The notes: generated by a model not told the origin, from the sequence alone. Positions 6,405 through 15,590 are shown, counted from the stretch's first letter. The stretch: 38,860 bases of DNA from Selenomonadaceae bacterium (GCA_017535925.1 JAFXTD010000014.1:1-38860), one strand, 5' to 3'. A program made the numbers and translations.

Positions 6405-7745
6405 ATGGAAATGTTTTTGGGATTCCTCGTGTTGCTGGCGTGTTTGATAATCGGCGTGCGACACGGCGGCATCGGGCTTGCAGTCATAAGCGGTATAGGT
6501 CTCGTAATTTTTACATTCGTATTCGGCTACAAGCCCGGCACGCCGCCTATTGATGTTATGTTGACGATTTTGGCGGTCGTCACCTGCGCGGGCTTCCTGC
6601 AGACTTCGGGCGGCTTAACGGTCATGCTCAAGTACGCGGAAAAATTTCTGCGCAACAACCCCAAGCACGTCACGATCCTCGCGCCGCTGACAACTTGGTT
6701 TTTAACGGTGCTGTGCGGCACGGGTCACGTCGTCTACACAATGTTTCCGATTATCTACGACATAGCGATTAAGCAAAACATTCGCCCCGAACGCCCGATG
6801 GCAGTGGCGTCTGTTGCCTCGCAGATGGGAATTTGCGCGTCGCCCGTCTCGGTCGCTATCGTCTCTATCGTCGGATTCATGGCTGCGGCGGGTCACAATT
6901 ATTCCGTCATTCAACTTTTGGCAGTGGCAATGCCGGCAACGGGTATCGGCGTTCTTGTTGCGGCTCTTTGGAGTTATCGTCGCGGCAAAGACCTCGACAA
7001 GGACGAAGTCTTCCAAGAATTTATCAAAGACCCCAAAAATAAGGAGTACGTCTACGGCGACAGCGAATCGCTCATGGATAAGGAATTGCCGCCCAGCTTT
7101 TATCATGCGATGTATATTTTCTTCGCGGGAATTATCGTTATCGCCGCGCTTGGAAATTTCCCCGACTTGTTGCCGCACTTTCCGAACGCAAAAGGCGATA
7201 TGAAACCCATTTCAATGACGGCGGTTATTCAAATGGTTATGCTCCTCGTCGCCGCGATTATTCTTTTCGTCTGCAAAGTCAAAGCAAAAGATGTCGGCAA
7301 CAGCCAAGTTTTTAAATCGGGTATCGTTGCTTTAGTCTCGGTTTACGGCGTCGCTTGGATGGCCAATACCTGCTTCGGAGCGCACATGCAATTTTTGAAA
7401 GATTTTCTCGGCAATGCGGTCGCAACTTATCCTTGGGCGTTCGCGATTATCGCGTTCCTCACTTCCAAGCTCGTCAATTCGCAGGCGGCGGCTATCGCTA
7501 TCGTCTTTCCTATGGCTTTGAGCGTCGGCATGGATCCCGTTATCATCATGTCGTTTATCAGCGCGTGCTACGGCTACTTCTTCCTGCCGACTTATCCTTC
7601 AGACCTCGCTTGTATCGGCTTCGACCGTTCGGGCACCACTCGTATCGGCAAATACATTTTGAATCACTCGTTCATGATTCCCGGTCTTATCGGTGTCATA
7701 AGCGGCTGTTGCGTCGGCTTCGTCATGGCGCACATTGTTTTGTAA
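6405..7745 (+). CDS. dcuB: Anaerobic C4-dicarboxylate transporter DcuB
   Basis: The 446-residue membrane protein has the length of E. coli DcuB and its conserved stretches: GGLTVMLKYAEKFLR, LCGTGHVVYTMFPIIYD, IRPERPMAVAS, KLVNSQAAA and LPTYPSDLACIGFDRSGTT. It has about a dozen membrane helices. DcuB exchanges fumarate for succinate during fumarate respiration, or takes up and releases other C4-dicarboxylates. This suits an anaerobe that makes succinate or propionate. The start at 6405 is preceded by GGAAGAGGTGG. An earlier in-frame ATG at 6381 lacks such a site. It stands alone between oppositely oriented and unrelated genes. No two-component DcuSR genes are nearby. Confidence 0.95.
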   Translation: MEMFLGFLVLLACLIIGVRHGGIGLAVISGIGLVIFTFVFGYKPGTPPIDVMLTILAVVTCAGFLQTSGGLTVMLKYAEKFLRNNPKHVTILAPLTTWFLTVLCGTGHVVYTMFPIIYDIAIKQNIRPERPMAVASVASQMGICASPVSVAIVSIVGFMAAAGHNYSVIQLLAVAMPATGIGVLVAALWSYRRGKDLDKDEVFQEFIKDPKNKEYVYGDSESLMDKELPPSFYHAMYIFFAGIIVIAALGNFPDLLPHFPNAKGDMKPISMTAVIQMVMLLVAAIILFVCKVKAKDVGNSQVFKSGIVALVSVYGVAWMANTCFGAHMQFLKDFLGNAVATYPWAFAIIAFLTSKLVNSQAAAIAIVFPMALSVGMDPVIIMSFISACYGYFFLPTYPSDLACIGFDRSGTTRIGKYILNHSFMIPGLIGVISGCCVGFVMAHIVL

Positions 7746-7861
7746 GAGAGCACTTCAAAAAAATATTCGGGCTCGAAATGCGGGCTCTTTTTTTTTTTAC
7801 GTCAATCAAATTCAAAAGCAACAGTGTATGTAAAAATTTTTTCTTGCACTTCGAATCGACG

Positions 7862-7890
7862 TTGCGAAAAAATTTTTTCTGTTGTAGACT
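7862..7890 (+). promoter_or_regulatory. Candidate folD promoter
   Basis: TTGCGA (7862-7867) and TAGACT (7885-7890) are 17 bases apart, with the folD start 27 bases downstream. Both boxes match the consensus at four of six positions. Confidence 0.45.
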
Positions 7891-7917
7891 GCAAAAAAAC
7901 TTTTGGAGGTTGAAAAT

Positions 7918-8781
7918 ATGTCCGCAAAAATTTTGTACGGTAAAGAATTCGCCGCAAAGATAAAAGAAGCTGCTCGCCTTGAAGTCGAGGAGCTTAAAAA
8001 AAATTTCGGCGTGACACCGGGGCTGTCGGTGATAATCGTCGGAGAAAATCCCGCGTCTCAAGTCTACGTCCGCAACAAGCACAAAACTTGCGAGGAGCTT
8101 GGAATTGTTTCGGAAGTCATCGCCTTGCCCGAAGACACGACCAAAGACGAATTGCTTGCCAAGATTGACGCGCTCAACGCCGATAAAAATGTTCACGGCA
8201 TTTTGGTTCAGTTGCCGTTGCCCGCCGCGATTAAAGCTCACTCGGAAGAAATTTTGAATCGAATCGACCCGCGCAAAGATGTCGACGGCTTCCATCCCGT
8301 CAACGTCGGCAAGCTCGTTATCGGAAGCCCCGCACTTGTCCCGTGCACGCCCGCAGGTTGTATCGAAATGCTTGACCTCGCCGGCATTGAGATTGACGGG
8401 AAACGCGCCGTGATTATCGGCAGAAGTAACATTGTCGGCAAACCGCTCCTGCATTTGCTCATGGCTCGTCATGCAACGGTGACCGTCTGCCACACTCACA
8501 CGAAAAATCTTGCCGAAGTTGCTCGCGAAGGTGAAATTTTGGTTGCGGCTTCGGGCAAGCCCAAACTCGTCACGGCGGATATGATTCGCCCCGGCGCAAC
8601 CGTCATTGACGTAGGCATTAATCGAATCGCTCCGAAAAAATTGGTCGGTGATGTCGACTTCGAGGCGGCTGTCGAAATTGCCGGCGCGATAACTCCCGTG
8701 CCCGGCGGCGTCGGACTTTTAACGGTCGCCATGCTCATGAAAAACGTCGTCAAGGCGGCGCGTCTTCAGATTAGCTGTTAG
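7918..8781 (+). CDS. folD: Methylenetetrahydrofolate dehydrogenase/cyclohydrolase FolD
   Basis: The 287-residue protein oxidises 5,10-methylene-THF to methenyl-THF and hydrolyses this to 10-formyl-THF, supplying one-carbon units in the cytosol. Family hallmarks are VGENPASQVYVRNKHKTCEE (substrate Tyr and catalytic Lys), VHGILVQLPLP, KDVDGFHPVNVG, the NAD(P)-site GRSNIVGKP, and the C-terminal TPVPGGVGLLTVAML. The start at 7918 follows GGAGG with seven bases between; the in-frame TTG at 7903 would overlap that site. The stop codon TAG (8779-8781) and the last residues are supplied by a heptamer repeat, so the C-terminus (QISC) may have been altered by repeat insertion. Confidence 0.96.
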   Translation: MSAKILYGKEFAAKIKEAARLEVEELKKNFGVTPGLSVIIVGENPASQVYVRNKHKTCEELGIVSEVIALPEDTTKDELLAKIDALNADKNVHGILVQLPLPAAIKAHSEEILNRIDPRKDVDGFHPVNVGKLVIGSPALVPCTPAGCIEMLDLAGIEIDGKRAVIIGRSNIVGKPLLHLLMARHATVTVCHTHTKNLAEVAREGEILVAASGKPKLVTADMIRPGATVIDVGINRIAPKKLVGDVDFEAAVEIAGAITPVPGGVGLLTVAMLMKNVVKAARLQISC

Positions 8782-8795
8782 CTGTTAGCTGTTAG
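8771..8795 (+). repeat. Period-7 tandem repeat at the folD stop
   Basis: The unit TTAGCTG occurs three times followed by TTAGG. The folD stop codon TAG is formed by the second unit. Confidence 0.85.
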
Positions 8796-8837
8796 GATTT
8801 TTTCTTAAAGCTCAAAGCTGGCAACGGAGGGCGATAA

Positions 8838-10007
8838 ATGTTTTTGATAATTACGGCGGCACTTTTGGGCGGGATAATGGCTGTCGCGCTCGTCTCGATA
8901 AAATTTCTCTTTAGCGAACACCTCGCCAAAAAATTTTATAAAATCTTCGCGCTTGCCGATTTATTTTTCATCCTCGTGATAATCGGCGGCTGGCTGATTC
9001 GTTCGCTCGTGCCCGAAGGTTTCATTTCGGTCTTCGGCAATGTCGCAACGATATTTTTAATGGCGCAGTTGATTTGCGGCTTATCGGTTATCGGCGCGCT
9101 CGGCGTGAGGTTCCTCTGGCGAAAGTTCAATCCGCCAAAAAAATTCGACCCCGTGCGGCGGCGCATGTTGGCTTATTCGTTCCTCTATCCGCTCATGTCT
9201 TTGGCAATCGCGCTTTACGGCAACCGCATTGAAAAAAATTTCGACGTTGAAAATTTTTACGACGTGCCGATTAAAAATCTTCCACCCGATTTGGAAGGCT
9301 TCACGCTTGCGCAAATCAGCGATATTCATCTCGGCGCGTATTATTCTCTCGAAAAGCTTGAGGCTCTCTTGAAACGCATTGCCGATTCAAAGCCCGACCT
9401 CCTCGCGATAACCGGTGACATCTTCGACGACGTGCAAATGAATCCCGTCGCGATTAAACTCGTCGCCGGCTTCACCGACAAATTTAAATTCGGCATTTAC
9501 TACATTCACGGCAACCACGAACATTTTCGCGGCATTCATCAGATTGAACAAATGCTCAAGCAAACAAAAATTAATCTGCTTGTCAATCGTTCCAAAAATG
9601 TCACGGGCAAGCTTTATGTTTTGGGCGTCGATTATCCTTCGCGGGCACCGATTACAAGTTCAAACGACAAGGAAACGGAAAATCGTTTTCGCGAAGTGCG
9701 GCACAGCTATGTTGAAGGCGCAATGGTTAATGTCCCCGAAGACGCCGTGAAAATTTTGTTGGCGCATCATCCCGAATTTATCGACGACGGCGCGGAAAGA
9801 AATTGTGCTTTGACTTTGACGGGACACACTCACGGTTCGCAGTTCGGCATCTTCGGCAAGCCGCTCTTTCCTGTCTTCAAGTACACTCGCGGCATTGTCA
9901 AAATCGGAGACTCAATCGGTTATGTTCACGTCGGCAACGGAAGTTGGTTTCCGTTTAGATTCGGTTGCCCGCCCGAAATCGCTTACTTCACGTTGAGAGG
10001 TGTTTGA
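8838..10007 (+). CDS. Membrane-anchored metallophosphoesterase (calcineurin-like)
   Basis: The 389-residue protein has four hydrophobic segments in the first 130 residues, then a calcineurin-like phosphoesterase domain. All metal ligand motifs are present: SDIHLG, TGDIFDD, GNHEH, LLAHHPE and TGHTHGSQ. Proteins of this layout (YaeI/YkuE type) sit at the inner face of the membrane or outside it and hydrolyse phosphodiesters; YkuE and YaeI act on lipids or cell-wall-linked substrates. The natural substrate here is unknown. The ATG at 8838 follows GGAGGG. It begins a closely spaced group: the rluB-like gene starts one base after its stop. Confidence 0.88.
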   Translation: MFLIITAALLGGIMAVALVSIKFLFSEHLAKKFYKIFALADLFFILVIIGGWLIRSLVPEGFISVFGNVATIFLMAQLICGLSVIGALGVRFLWRKFNPPKKFDPVRRRMLAYSFLYPLMSLAIALYGNRIEKNFDVENFYDVPIKNLPPDLEGFTLAQISDIHLGAYYSLEKLEALLKRIADSKPDLLAITGDIFDDVQMNPVAIKLVAGFTDKFKFGIYYIHGNHEHFRGIHQIEQMLKQTKINLLVNRSKNVTGKLYVLGVDYPSRAPITSSNDKETENRFREVRHSYVEGAMVNVPEDAVKILLAHHPEFIDDGAERNCALTLTGHTHGSQFGIFGKPLFPVFKYTRGIVKIGDSIGYVHVGNGSWFPFRFGCPPEIAYFTLRGV

Positions 10008-10008
10008 C

Positions 10009-10722
10009 TTGGAACGACTGCAAAAATTAATCGCCCGCGCAGGCATTTGTTCACGACGAGAGGCTGAAAAAATTATTTCGGCGGGGCGCGTGACTGTCGA
10101 CGGAAAAATTATCACGGAACCGGGCACGAAGGCTGACCCTTCCAAAAATAAAATCCGCGTCGACGGCAAGCTTTTGACATTCGGCGCGGAAAAAATTTAT
10201 CTGCTGCTCAATAAACCTCGCGGCTACGTTTCGACCGTCAAAGACGAACGCGGGCGCAAGACTGTTTTGGCTCTTCTCGGCGAAAATTTTTCGGAAAGAG
10301 TTTATCCTGTCGGGCGGCTTGATTTAAATTCGGAAGGGCTTTTGATTTTGACAAACGACGGCGATTTGACGAACGCCTTGATTCATCCTCGATACGAAGT
10401 CTCAAAAACTTATCGCGCAAAAATTTCGGGTGACTTAACGGAAGAAAAACTTGATAAACTTCGCGCAGGCATTGAGCTTGACGACGGCTTGACTGCTCCC
10501 GCCGAAATTTATCTGCTTGAAAAAAATTTGGTTGAAGTCACGATTCACGAGGGGCGCAATCGGCAAGTGCGTCGAATGTTCGCGGCAATCGGCTGCGACG
10601 TGAAAAGACTTCGCCGAATAAAATTTGCAGGCTTGACACTTGACGGCTTGAAGGTCGGACAGTTCAGAGAATTGACGGCGGCGGAAGTTGCGGCACTTTA
10701 TAAAATCGGAGAGCATAATTAA
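10009..10722 (+). CDS. rluB: 23S rRNA pseudouridine synthase RluB-like
   Basis: The 237-residue protein begins MERLQKLIARAGICSRREAE, an S4 RNA-binding domain, and continues with the RsuA/RluB catalytic domain. The catalytic Asp lies in VGRLDLNSEGLL, and a C-terminal EGRNRQVRRMF motif follows. The family converts a uridine in helix 89/90 of 23S rRNA (RluB) or in 16S rRNA (RsuA) to pseudouridine. The N-terminus fits RluB better. I prefer the TTG start at 10009, which gives the usual MERLQK start and sits behind GAGAGG. A GTG at 10000 overlaps that site. The stop is immediately followed by the ATG of the next gene. Confidence 0.9.
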   Translation: MERLQKLIARAGICSRREAEKIISAGRVTVDGKIITEPGTKADPSKNKIRVDGKLLTFGAEKIYLLLNKPRGYVSTVKDERGRKTVLALLGENFSERVYPVGRLDLNSEGLLILTNDGDLTNALIHPRYEVSKTYRAKISGDLTEEKLDKLRAGIELDDGLTAPAEIYLLEKNLVEVTIHEGRNRQVRRMFAAIGCDVKRLRRIKFAGLTLDGLKVGQFRELTAAEVAALYKIGEHN

Positions 10723-11985
10723 ATGGAAAAATCATTACGCATTACGCCTTGCGCATTACGCATTGCAGTTGTCGGCGGTGGTGCGTCGGGGATTATGGCG
10801 GCTATTCGTGCTGCGGAACATGGAGCCAAGGTTATTTTGTTTGAAAAAATGCCGCGCGTCGGTCGCAAGCTCGCAATCACCGGCAAAGGGCGTTGCAACC
10901 TCACGAACGCGGCTGACATTTCGGAAATCGTTAAAAACATTCCCGGCAACGGAAAATTTTTATTCAGTGCGCTGAAAAATTTTTCCTCGACGGACACCGT
11001 GAATTTTTTTGAAAGTCTCGGAGTCGTGACGAAGATTGAACGCGGCGGCAGAATTTTTCCCGCAAGCGACGATGCAAAAGAAGTTATCGACGCGCTTTTG
11101 AGGCGGCTGGCGATTCTCGGCGTCGAAGTCAAAACAAATTCGCCCGTCAAAGAAATTCTTGCCGAAAACAAAAAAATCGTCGGCGTGATTGTCGGCGATA
11201 AAAAATTTTTTGCGGATGCGGTCATTTTGGCGACGGGCGGCGCAAGTTATCCCGCTACCGGCTCTTCGGGCGACGGCTTCCGCTTTGCAAAAAAACTCGG
11301 TCACACCGTCACGGAAATTTTGCCCGCGCTCGTACCGCTTGAAGTTGAAGAGGACTTCGTCAAAGATTTGCAAGGGCTTTCGCTGAAAAATGTTCGCGTG
11401 AAACTTTCGGCTGACGGCAAAAAAATTTCGGAGCTGTTCGGTGAAATGTTGTTCACGCATTTCGGCGTAAGCGGCCCGATAATTTTGACGTTGAGTCGAC
11501 AAGCCGCGAAACTTTTGGCGGAGGGACGATTCGTTGAGCTTGAAATAAATTTAAAGCCGGCACTGACACCCGAACAACTTGACGCAAGACTTCTGCGCGA
11601 CTTCGACAAGTTCAAACGCAAGACGATAAAAAATTCTCTCGTCGACCTTCTGCCCGCGAAATTAATTCCGATAATCCTCGACCTGTCGTATCTGCCGGAA
11701 GAAAAACGCGTCGACGAAATCACTCAAGCCGAACGGAGGCGGCTCGTCGAAATTTTGCGCGGCTTGCCCTTGACGATAACAAAGACTCGCCCGATTGAAG
11801 AGGCAATCGTGACTGCGGGCGGCGTTTCGATTAAGGAAATCGACCCGCGAACAATGAAATCGAAAATAATTGACGGCTTGTATATCGTCGGCGAAGTGGC
11901 TGACATTGACGGCTTCACGGGCGGTTTCAATTTGCAGGCGGCTTGGTCAATGGGAAACGCTGCAGGAATTTTCGCCGCCCAATGA
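10723..11985 (+). CDS. HI0933/YhiN-like flavoprotein (BaiN/RdsA family)
   Basis: The 420-residue protein has an N-terminal FAD-binding Rossmann motif (IAVVGGGASGIMAAIRAAEHG), the family signatures KLAITGKGRCNLTN and ATGGASYPATGSSGDG, and a C-terminal GGVSIKEIDPRTM...DGFTGGFNLQAAWSMG FAD contact. These enzymes are soluble flavin-dependent oxidoreductases, variously annotated as aminoacetone oxidase or 3-dehydro-bile-acid reductase. The true substrate is usually unknown. Residues 4-15 (SLRITPCALRIA) are encoded by a heptamer repeat that has become the 5' end of the gene. In most relatives the protein begins just before the Rossmann strand. The ATG directly follows the rluB stop, so it is in the same operon. 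Confidence 0.88.
   Translation: MEKSLRITPCALRIAVVGGGASGIMAAIRAAEHGAKVILFEKMPRVGRKLAITGKGRCNLTNAADISEIVKNIPGNGKFLFSALKNFSSTDTVNFFESLGVVTKIERGGRIFPASDDAKEVIDALLRRLAILGVEVKTNSPVKEILAENKKIVGVIVGDKKFFADAVILATGGASYPATGSSGDGFRFAKKLGHTVTEILPALVPLEVEEDFVKDLQGLSLKNVRVKLSADGKKISELFGEMLFTHFGVSGPIILTLSRQAAKLLAEGRFVELEINLKPALTPEQLDARLLRDFDKFKRKTIKNSLVDLLPAKLIPIILDLSYLPEEKRVDEITQAERRRLVEILRGLPLTITKTRPIEEAIVTAGGVSIKEIDPRTMKSKIIDGLYIVGEVADIDGFTGGFNLQAAWSMGNAAGIFAAQ
10733..10767 (+). repeat. Period-7 repeat in the 5' end of the flavoprotein gene
   Basis: Five heptamers follow each other: CATTACG, CATTACG, CCTTGCG, CATTACG, CATTGCA. They encode residues 4-15 of the flavoprotein in frame. Confidence 0.8.
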
Positions 11986-12021
11986 AAAAATTTACGTTCA
12001 AAAATCAGAGGAGGCTTGTTC

Positions 12022-13305
12022 ATGAAAAAAATTTTTCCGCTGAATCACGGATTGCGCGGCGCGATTGAAATTCCCGGTGACAAATCAATTTCACACCGCA
12101 GCATAATTTTATCAAGCTTGGGCGATACGGCGGTTGAGGTTTCAAATTTTTTGGCGGGCGCGGATTGTCTGTCAACCGTCTCTTGCATGAAAGCACTCGG
12201 CGCGGAAATCAAACAGTCGGGCGAAAAATTTTTAATCAAAGGTTGCGGCTTGCACGGCTTGCACGAGCCCGAAAATATTTTGGACGCGGGCAACTCCGGC
12301 ACGACGCTCCGTTTGTTAATGGGACTGCTTGCACCGCAAAAATTTTTGACGACATTCACGGGCGACGATTCATTGAGGCGACGACCGATGGCAAGAGTTA
12401 TCACGCCGCTTGCAAAAATGGGGGCGTCAATCTTCGGGCGCAACTCAAATAAAAATTTGCCGATAACAATTTTGCCTGCCGAAAAAAATTTTCGAGGCAT
12501 AACCTACGAAATGCCGGTAGCCTCCGCGCAGGTCAAATCGGCGATACTCTTGGCGGGGCTCTTCGCCGAAAGCCCGACGACCGTCATTGAGCCTGCGCCT
12601 TCACGAGACCACACGGAAAAAATGTTGGCGGCATTCGGAGCACGACTTGAAAAAGAAGGCAATGCGATAAAAATTTTCCCGACAAAAAAACTCACCGCGC
12701 CCGAAAAAATTTCAGTGCCCGGCGATATATCTTCGGCAGCTTATTGGATTGTCCTCGCGACGATTCTCGACGGCTCGAACATTATTTTGGAAAATGTCGG
12801 CGTGAACGAAACGCGCGCCGGAATTCTCGACGTGTTGAAAGATATGGGCGCGAAGATTGAAATTTTGAATGAGAGGACTTCCGGCGGAGAACGCTCTGCC
12901 GATTTGAAAGTTGTTTCGTCGAAATTGCACGGCGTCGAATTCGGAGGAGCGACTATCCCGCGCCTGATTGATGAAATTCCCGCGCTTGCAGTTGCCGCCG
13001 CCTTCGCCGAAGGAACGACGATTATCCGTGACGTTGCCGAATTGCGCGTCAAAGAAACTGACAGGCTTGCGGCGATTGTCGAGGAGTTCAATAAAATATC
13101 GCCCGACACTTTCCAAGCGACGGGCGACACTTTGATAATTCATGGCGGGCGTGAAAAATTTTTTGCCGAGTGCAAAACCCGCGCCGACCATCGAATGGCA
13201 ATGTCTTTGGCGATTTTCGGAGCGGCCGGCGAAGGTGTTGCGATTGACGACGAGGCTTGCGTGAAAATTTCTTATCCGAATTTTTTCGACACGCTTACCT
13301 GTTAG
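12022..13305 (+). CDS. aroA: 3-phosphoshikimate 1-carboxyvinyltransferase (EPSP synthase)
   Basis: The 427-residue cytosolic enzyme joins phosphoenolpyruvate to shikimate-3-phosphate in aromatic amino acid synthesis. Typical motifs are PGDKSISHRSIILSSL (substrate phosphate site), LDAGNSGTTLRLLMGLL, RRRPMARVITPL, SAQVKSAILLAGL, RLIDEIPALAVAAAFAEG with the catalytic Asp, and RVKETDRLAA. The ATG at 12022 lies seven bases behind AGAGGAGG; the TTG at 12016 is too close to it. It closes the 8838-13305 gene group. No other shikimate genes are present. The stop (TAG in CTGTTAG) sits beside a heptamer remnant. The first loop carries Gly-Asp-Lys-Ser, and glyphosate sensitivity class cannot be judged by eye. 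Confidence 0.96.
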   Translation: MKKIFPLNHGLRGAIEIPGDKSISHRSIILSSLGDTAVEVSNFLAGADCLSTVSCMKALGAEIKQSGEKFLIKGCGLHGLHEPENILDAGNSGTTLRLLMGLLAPQKFLTTFTGDDSLRRRPMARVITPLAKMGASIFGRNSNKNLPITILPAEKNFRGITYEMPVASAQVKSAILLAGLFAESPTTVIEPAPSRDHTEKMLAAFGARLEKEGNAIKIFPTKKLTAPEKISVPGDISSAAYWIVLATILDGSNIILENVGVNETRAGILDVLKDMGAKIEILNERTSGGERSADLKVVSSKLHGVEFGGATIPRLIDEIPALAVAAAFAEGTTIIRDVAELRVKETDRLAAIVEEFNKISPDTFQATGDTLIIHGGREKFFAECKTRADHRMAMSLAIFGAAGEGVAIDDEACVKISYPNFFDTLTC

Positions 13306-13333
13306 CTTACCCCTGATCACTGACCACTAATCC
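13300..13333 (+). repeat. Degenerate period-7 repeat after aroA
   Basis: CTGTTAG at the aroA stop is followed by CTGATCA, CTGACCA and CTAATCC (13313-13333) at exact seven-base spacing. It lies between the convergent aroA and 13327-13788 genes and reaches the end of the latter. Confidence 0.65.
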
Positions 13334-13788
13334 TTCTCTATTTTTACGCCTGCAGCCTCAAGAAGTTTCGTGTACTTGTCGAGGCGCGTTTCAAATTCGT
13401 TCGATTCTTTTTCGTATTTCGCCTTGACGTCCGCGCTCATATCTTTTGTGATTGAATCGGAAAATAAAATCGTCGACGCCAAGAAGGAACGTCCCACCTC
13501 GACAAGTGCCTTTTGGATTTCGGGATTGGCATTGGCTTTTTTCATGAGTTCCAACTGCTCTTTGTCTTCGGGCTTGCCGTCCTTGTCGAGGTCTATGCCG
13601 TTCAGCAATTCCGTGAAGTTGTCCGAAATGTATTTATCTTGAGCCGCTTCGTCCATTTGCATGTACTGCCGAAGTTGCGGCTCTTTTTCTTTGAGCGTGT
13701 TGTCAACGACTTTGTAAGTGCCGTAAAGCATGAGCGCGCCGCCCGCGACGAGCACCGCCACGATTGTCAATATAACTTTTTTCCACAT
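13327..13788 (-). CDS. Small membrane-anchored protein with an EF-hand-like loop
   Basis: The 153-residue protein starts with a hydrophobic segment (KVILTIVAVLVAGGALMLYG, residues 4-23), either a signal-anchor or an uncleaved signal. The rest is hydrophilic and helical and should lie outside the membrane. Residues about 64-75 read GIDLDKDGKPEDKEQLE, with Asp at positions 1, 3 and 5 and a Glu at 12 of a calcium-binding loop. No family is recognised. It starts just downstream of the ABC transporter gene on the same strand (four-base gap), so the two are likely co-transcribed and may work together. Confidence 0.65.
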   Translation of the reverse strand: MWKKVILTIVAVLVAGGALMLYGTYKVVDNTLKEKEPQLRQYMQMDEAAQDKYISDNFTELLNGIDLDKDGKPEDKEQLELMKKANANPEIQKALVEVGRSFLASTILFSDSITKDMSADVKAKYEKESNEFETRLDKYTKLLEAAGVKIEKD

Positions 13789-13792
13789 GCTG

Positions 13793-15484
13793 TCATCCTC
13801 CGATTGTTCTCAAATTGTAATTTCCCGTGCCGTCCAAATTCAATTCAACGTCGTGCAGTTTGAAAAGCGTTGACCTGTGCCCGACGCTCACGACCGTGAC
13901 TTTGGGAAGTTCTTCGCGCAGAAGTTCATACATTTCAATTTCACGCGGTTCGTCAAGTGCACTGGTTGCCTCGTCGAGGAAAATGTAATCGGGCGCGGAA
14001 AGCAAAACCCTCGCGAAAGCCAAACGCTGTTGTTCGCCCAAAGATAAAATTCTGCTCCAATCGTCCGTCGTGTCGAGTTTGTCGACAAGCGCGGGCAAAT
14101 CGACCGTCTGCAAAATTTTTTTGAGTTTGTCATCGGGCGGCGAATCTTTTTCTGCGGCGGGATAGATTAAAGCGCGGCGAAGTGTCCCCAGCGGCAGATA
14201 CGGTTTTTGCGGCAGGAACATCACGCGGGAATTTTTCGGCAAAGAAATTTCTCCCGAAGCATAAGCCCAAATGCCCGCCAGCGTTCTAAGCAGTGTCGAC
14301 TTGCCGCAACCGGATGCGCCCGTTACGAGCAAAGCTTTGGTGTTTTGCAGTTGGAGGGAAAGTTTTTTCAAGAGTTCGCGACCCGTCGGCAATGAAACAT
14401 TCAGCGCGGAAATTTTTAATTCGGGCGCGGTTGCAGTCGAGACTTTGCTCTGAATTTTTTGCGCGTCTTCCATGTGTTCGGTGAAGCCGGCAAGACGATT
14501 GATGACCGCCGCGAGATTTGCCAGCGTGTCGTATGAATCGACGAAGAAACTCAACGCGTCTTGCACTCTGCCGAAAGCCGACGAAATTTGCATGAGCCCG
14601 CCCAGTTGAATTTCTTTGGCGAAGTATCGCGGAGCCGCCATAAGCAACGGAACGATTATCGCCAACTGCGCGTAACCGTTCACGTAAAAATTCAAGTGCT
14701 TGGTCTTCTTCATGAGTTGCCAATAATTTTTTATGACGTTGGAAAATTTCAGATTGAAGCCCTCAAGTTCGGATGCCTCGCCGCGATAAAACGCAATGCT
14801 CTCTGAATTTTCTCTGACGCGCATCATGCTGAAACGGAAGTCCGCCTCGTACTTTTGCTGGTCGAAATTCAAGCCGATTAATTTGCGTCCGACCTTGTGC
14901 GCGAAAAAAGTTCCGAGACCCGAATAGACGAACGAAAACCAAAACATGTAGCCGGGAATTACAAGTCCGGCAATTGTGATTGAGCCGCTCAATTCCCACA
15001 GCACCACGCCGAACGCCGCCAAAGTTGTCAACTGCCTCAAGAAGCCGATTATCAATTGCAAAGTTAAATTGACGAATTGCCCGATATCCTCCGAGATACG
15101 CTGGTCGGGGTTGTCCGTCGCGTCCTGCAATTTATAATAAGTTTGTCCTTCCAGCCACGCCGCAAGATAATTTTTCGTCATCCACGTGCGCCACTTTATC
15201 TGCAACATTTGCCGCAAGTACACCGCGTAAACTGCAATGATTATGTGAACGAATGCCAGCGCGCTGAATTGCCCGATGAGCGGCCAGAAATTTTCCGCCT
15301 CGTAATTTTGCAGCGCGTTGTAAAATTCGTTGTACCACGAATTGATTTGCACGAGCAACCATACAATCGCGAAGTTCATTGCAATGACGATTGCCAACAG
15401 CCCGCGCGCCTTCCACTTTTCCTCACTCGACCAATAACCTTTGAACAGCGACCAGAAGCCGCGAAATAATTTTTTCGTCTCCAA
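13793..15484 (-). CDS. SbmA/BacA-like ABC transporter (YddA type), permease fused to ATPase
   Basis: The protein has about six membrane helices in its first 330 residues, of the ABC_membrane_2 (SbmA/BacA/YddA) type, with SWYNEFYNALQNYE and QIKWRTWMTKNYLAAWL as family-like stretches. An ATPase domain follows with Walker A GASGCGKST, signature LSLGEQQRLAFARVLL, Walker B YIFLDEATSALD and a switch His (VGHRS). Relatives take up peptides, vitamins or very-long-chain acids; the substrate here is unknown. I set the start at TTG 15484, eight bases after GGGAGG. The longer version from 15532 would translate through the promoter at 15504-15532. The product is then 563 residues. Confidence 0.85.
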   Translation of the reverse strand: METKKLFRGFWSLFKGYWSSEEKWKARGLLAIVIAMNFAIVWLLVQINSWYNEFYNALQNYEAENFWPLIGQFSALAFVHIIIAVYAVYLRQMLQIKWRTWMTKNYLAAWLEGQTYYKLQDATDNPDQRISEDIGQFVNLTLQLIIGFLRQLTTLAAFGVVLWELSGSITIAGLVIPGYMFWFSFVYSGLGTFFAHKVGRKLIGLNFDQQKYEADFRFSMMRVRENSESIAFYRGEASELEGFNLKFSNVIKNYWQLMKKTKHLNFYVNGYAQLAIIVPLLMAAPRYFAKEIQLGGLMQISSAFGRVQDALSFFVDSYDTLANLAAVINRLAGFTEHMEDAQKIQSKVSTATAPELKISALNVSLPTGRELLKKLSLQLQNTKALLVTGASGCGKSTLLRTLAGIWAYASGEISLPKNSRVMFLPQKPYLPLGTLRRALIYPAAEKDSPPDDKLKKILQTVDLPALVDKLDTTDDWSRILSLGEQQRLAFARVLLSAPDYIFLDEATSALDEPREIEMYELLREELPKVTVVSVGHRSTLFKLHDVELNLDGTGNYNLRTIGG

Positions 15485-15503
15485 TTGCAAAACCTCCCGC
15501 GCA

Positions 15504-15532
15504 AGTATAATCGCCGCCGAAAAATTTTTCAA
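15504..15532 (-). promoter_or_regulatory. Promoter of the SbmA-like transporter gene
   Basis: On the minus strand, TTGAAA (complement of 15527-15532) and TATACT (complement of 15504-15509) are 17 bases apart. Transcription would start near 15497, a few bases before the ribosome binding site. This decides the TTG start at 15484. Confidence 0.7.
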
Positions 15533-15556
15533 GCCTGTAAAAAAAATGAAGCCGCC

Positions 15557-15585
15557 TTGAATTCAGGCGACGCATGATTTATAAT
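15557..15585 (+). promoter_or_regulatory. Unit 1 peptide promoter
   Basis: TTGAAT (15557-15562) and TATAAT (15580-15585) are 17 bases apart. The predicted start is about 15592, at the TGCTTGA element that can pair with the RNA 3' region. Confidence 0.85.
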
Positions 15586-15590
15586 CGTTT

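Noticed and set aside
6263..6553. Small ORFs around 6263-6553 upstream of and overlapping dcuB
   Set aside because: They lie opposite to or out of frame with dcuB. The 250-base gap before dcuB shows no clear promoter pair or RNA structure that I can support.
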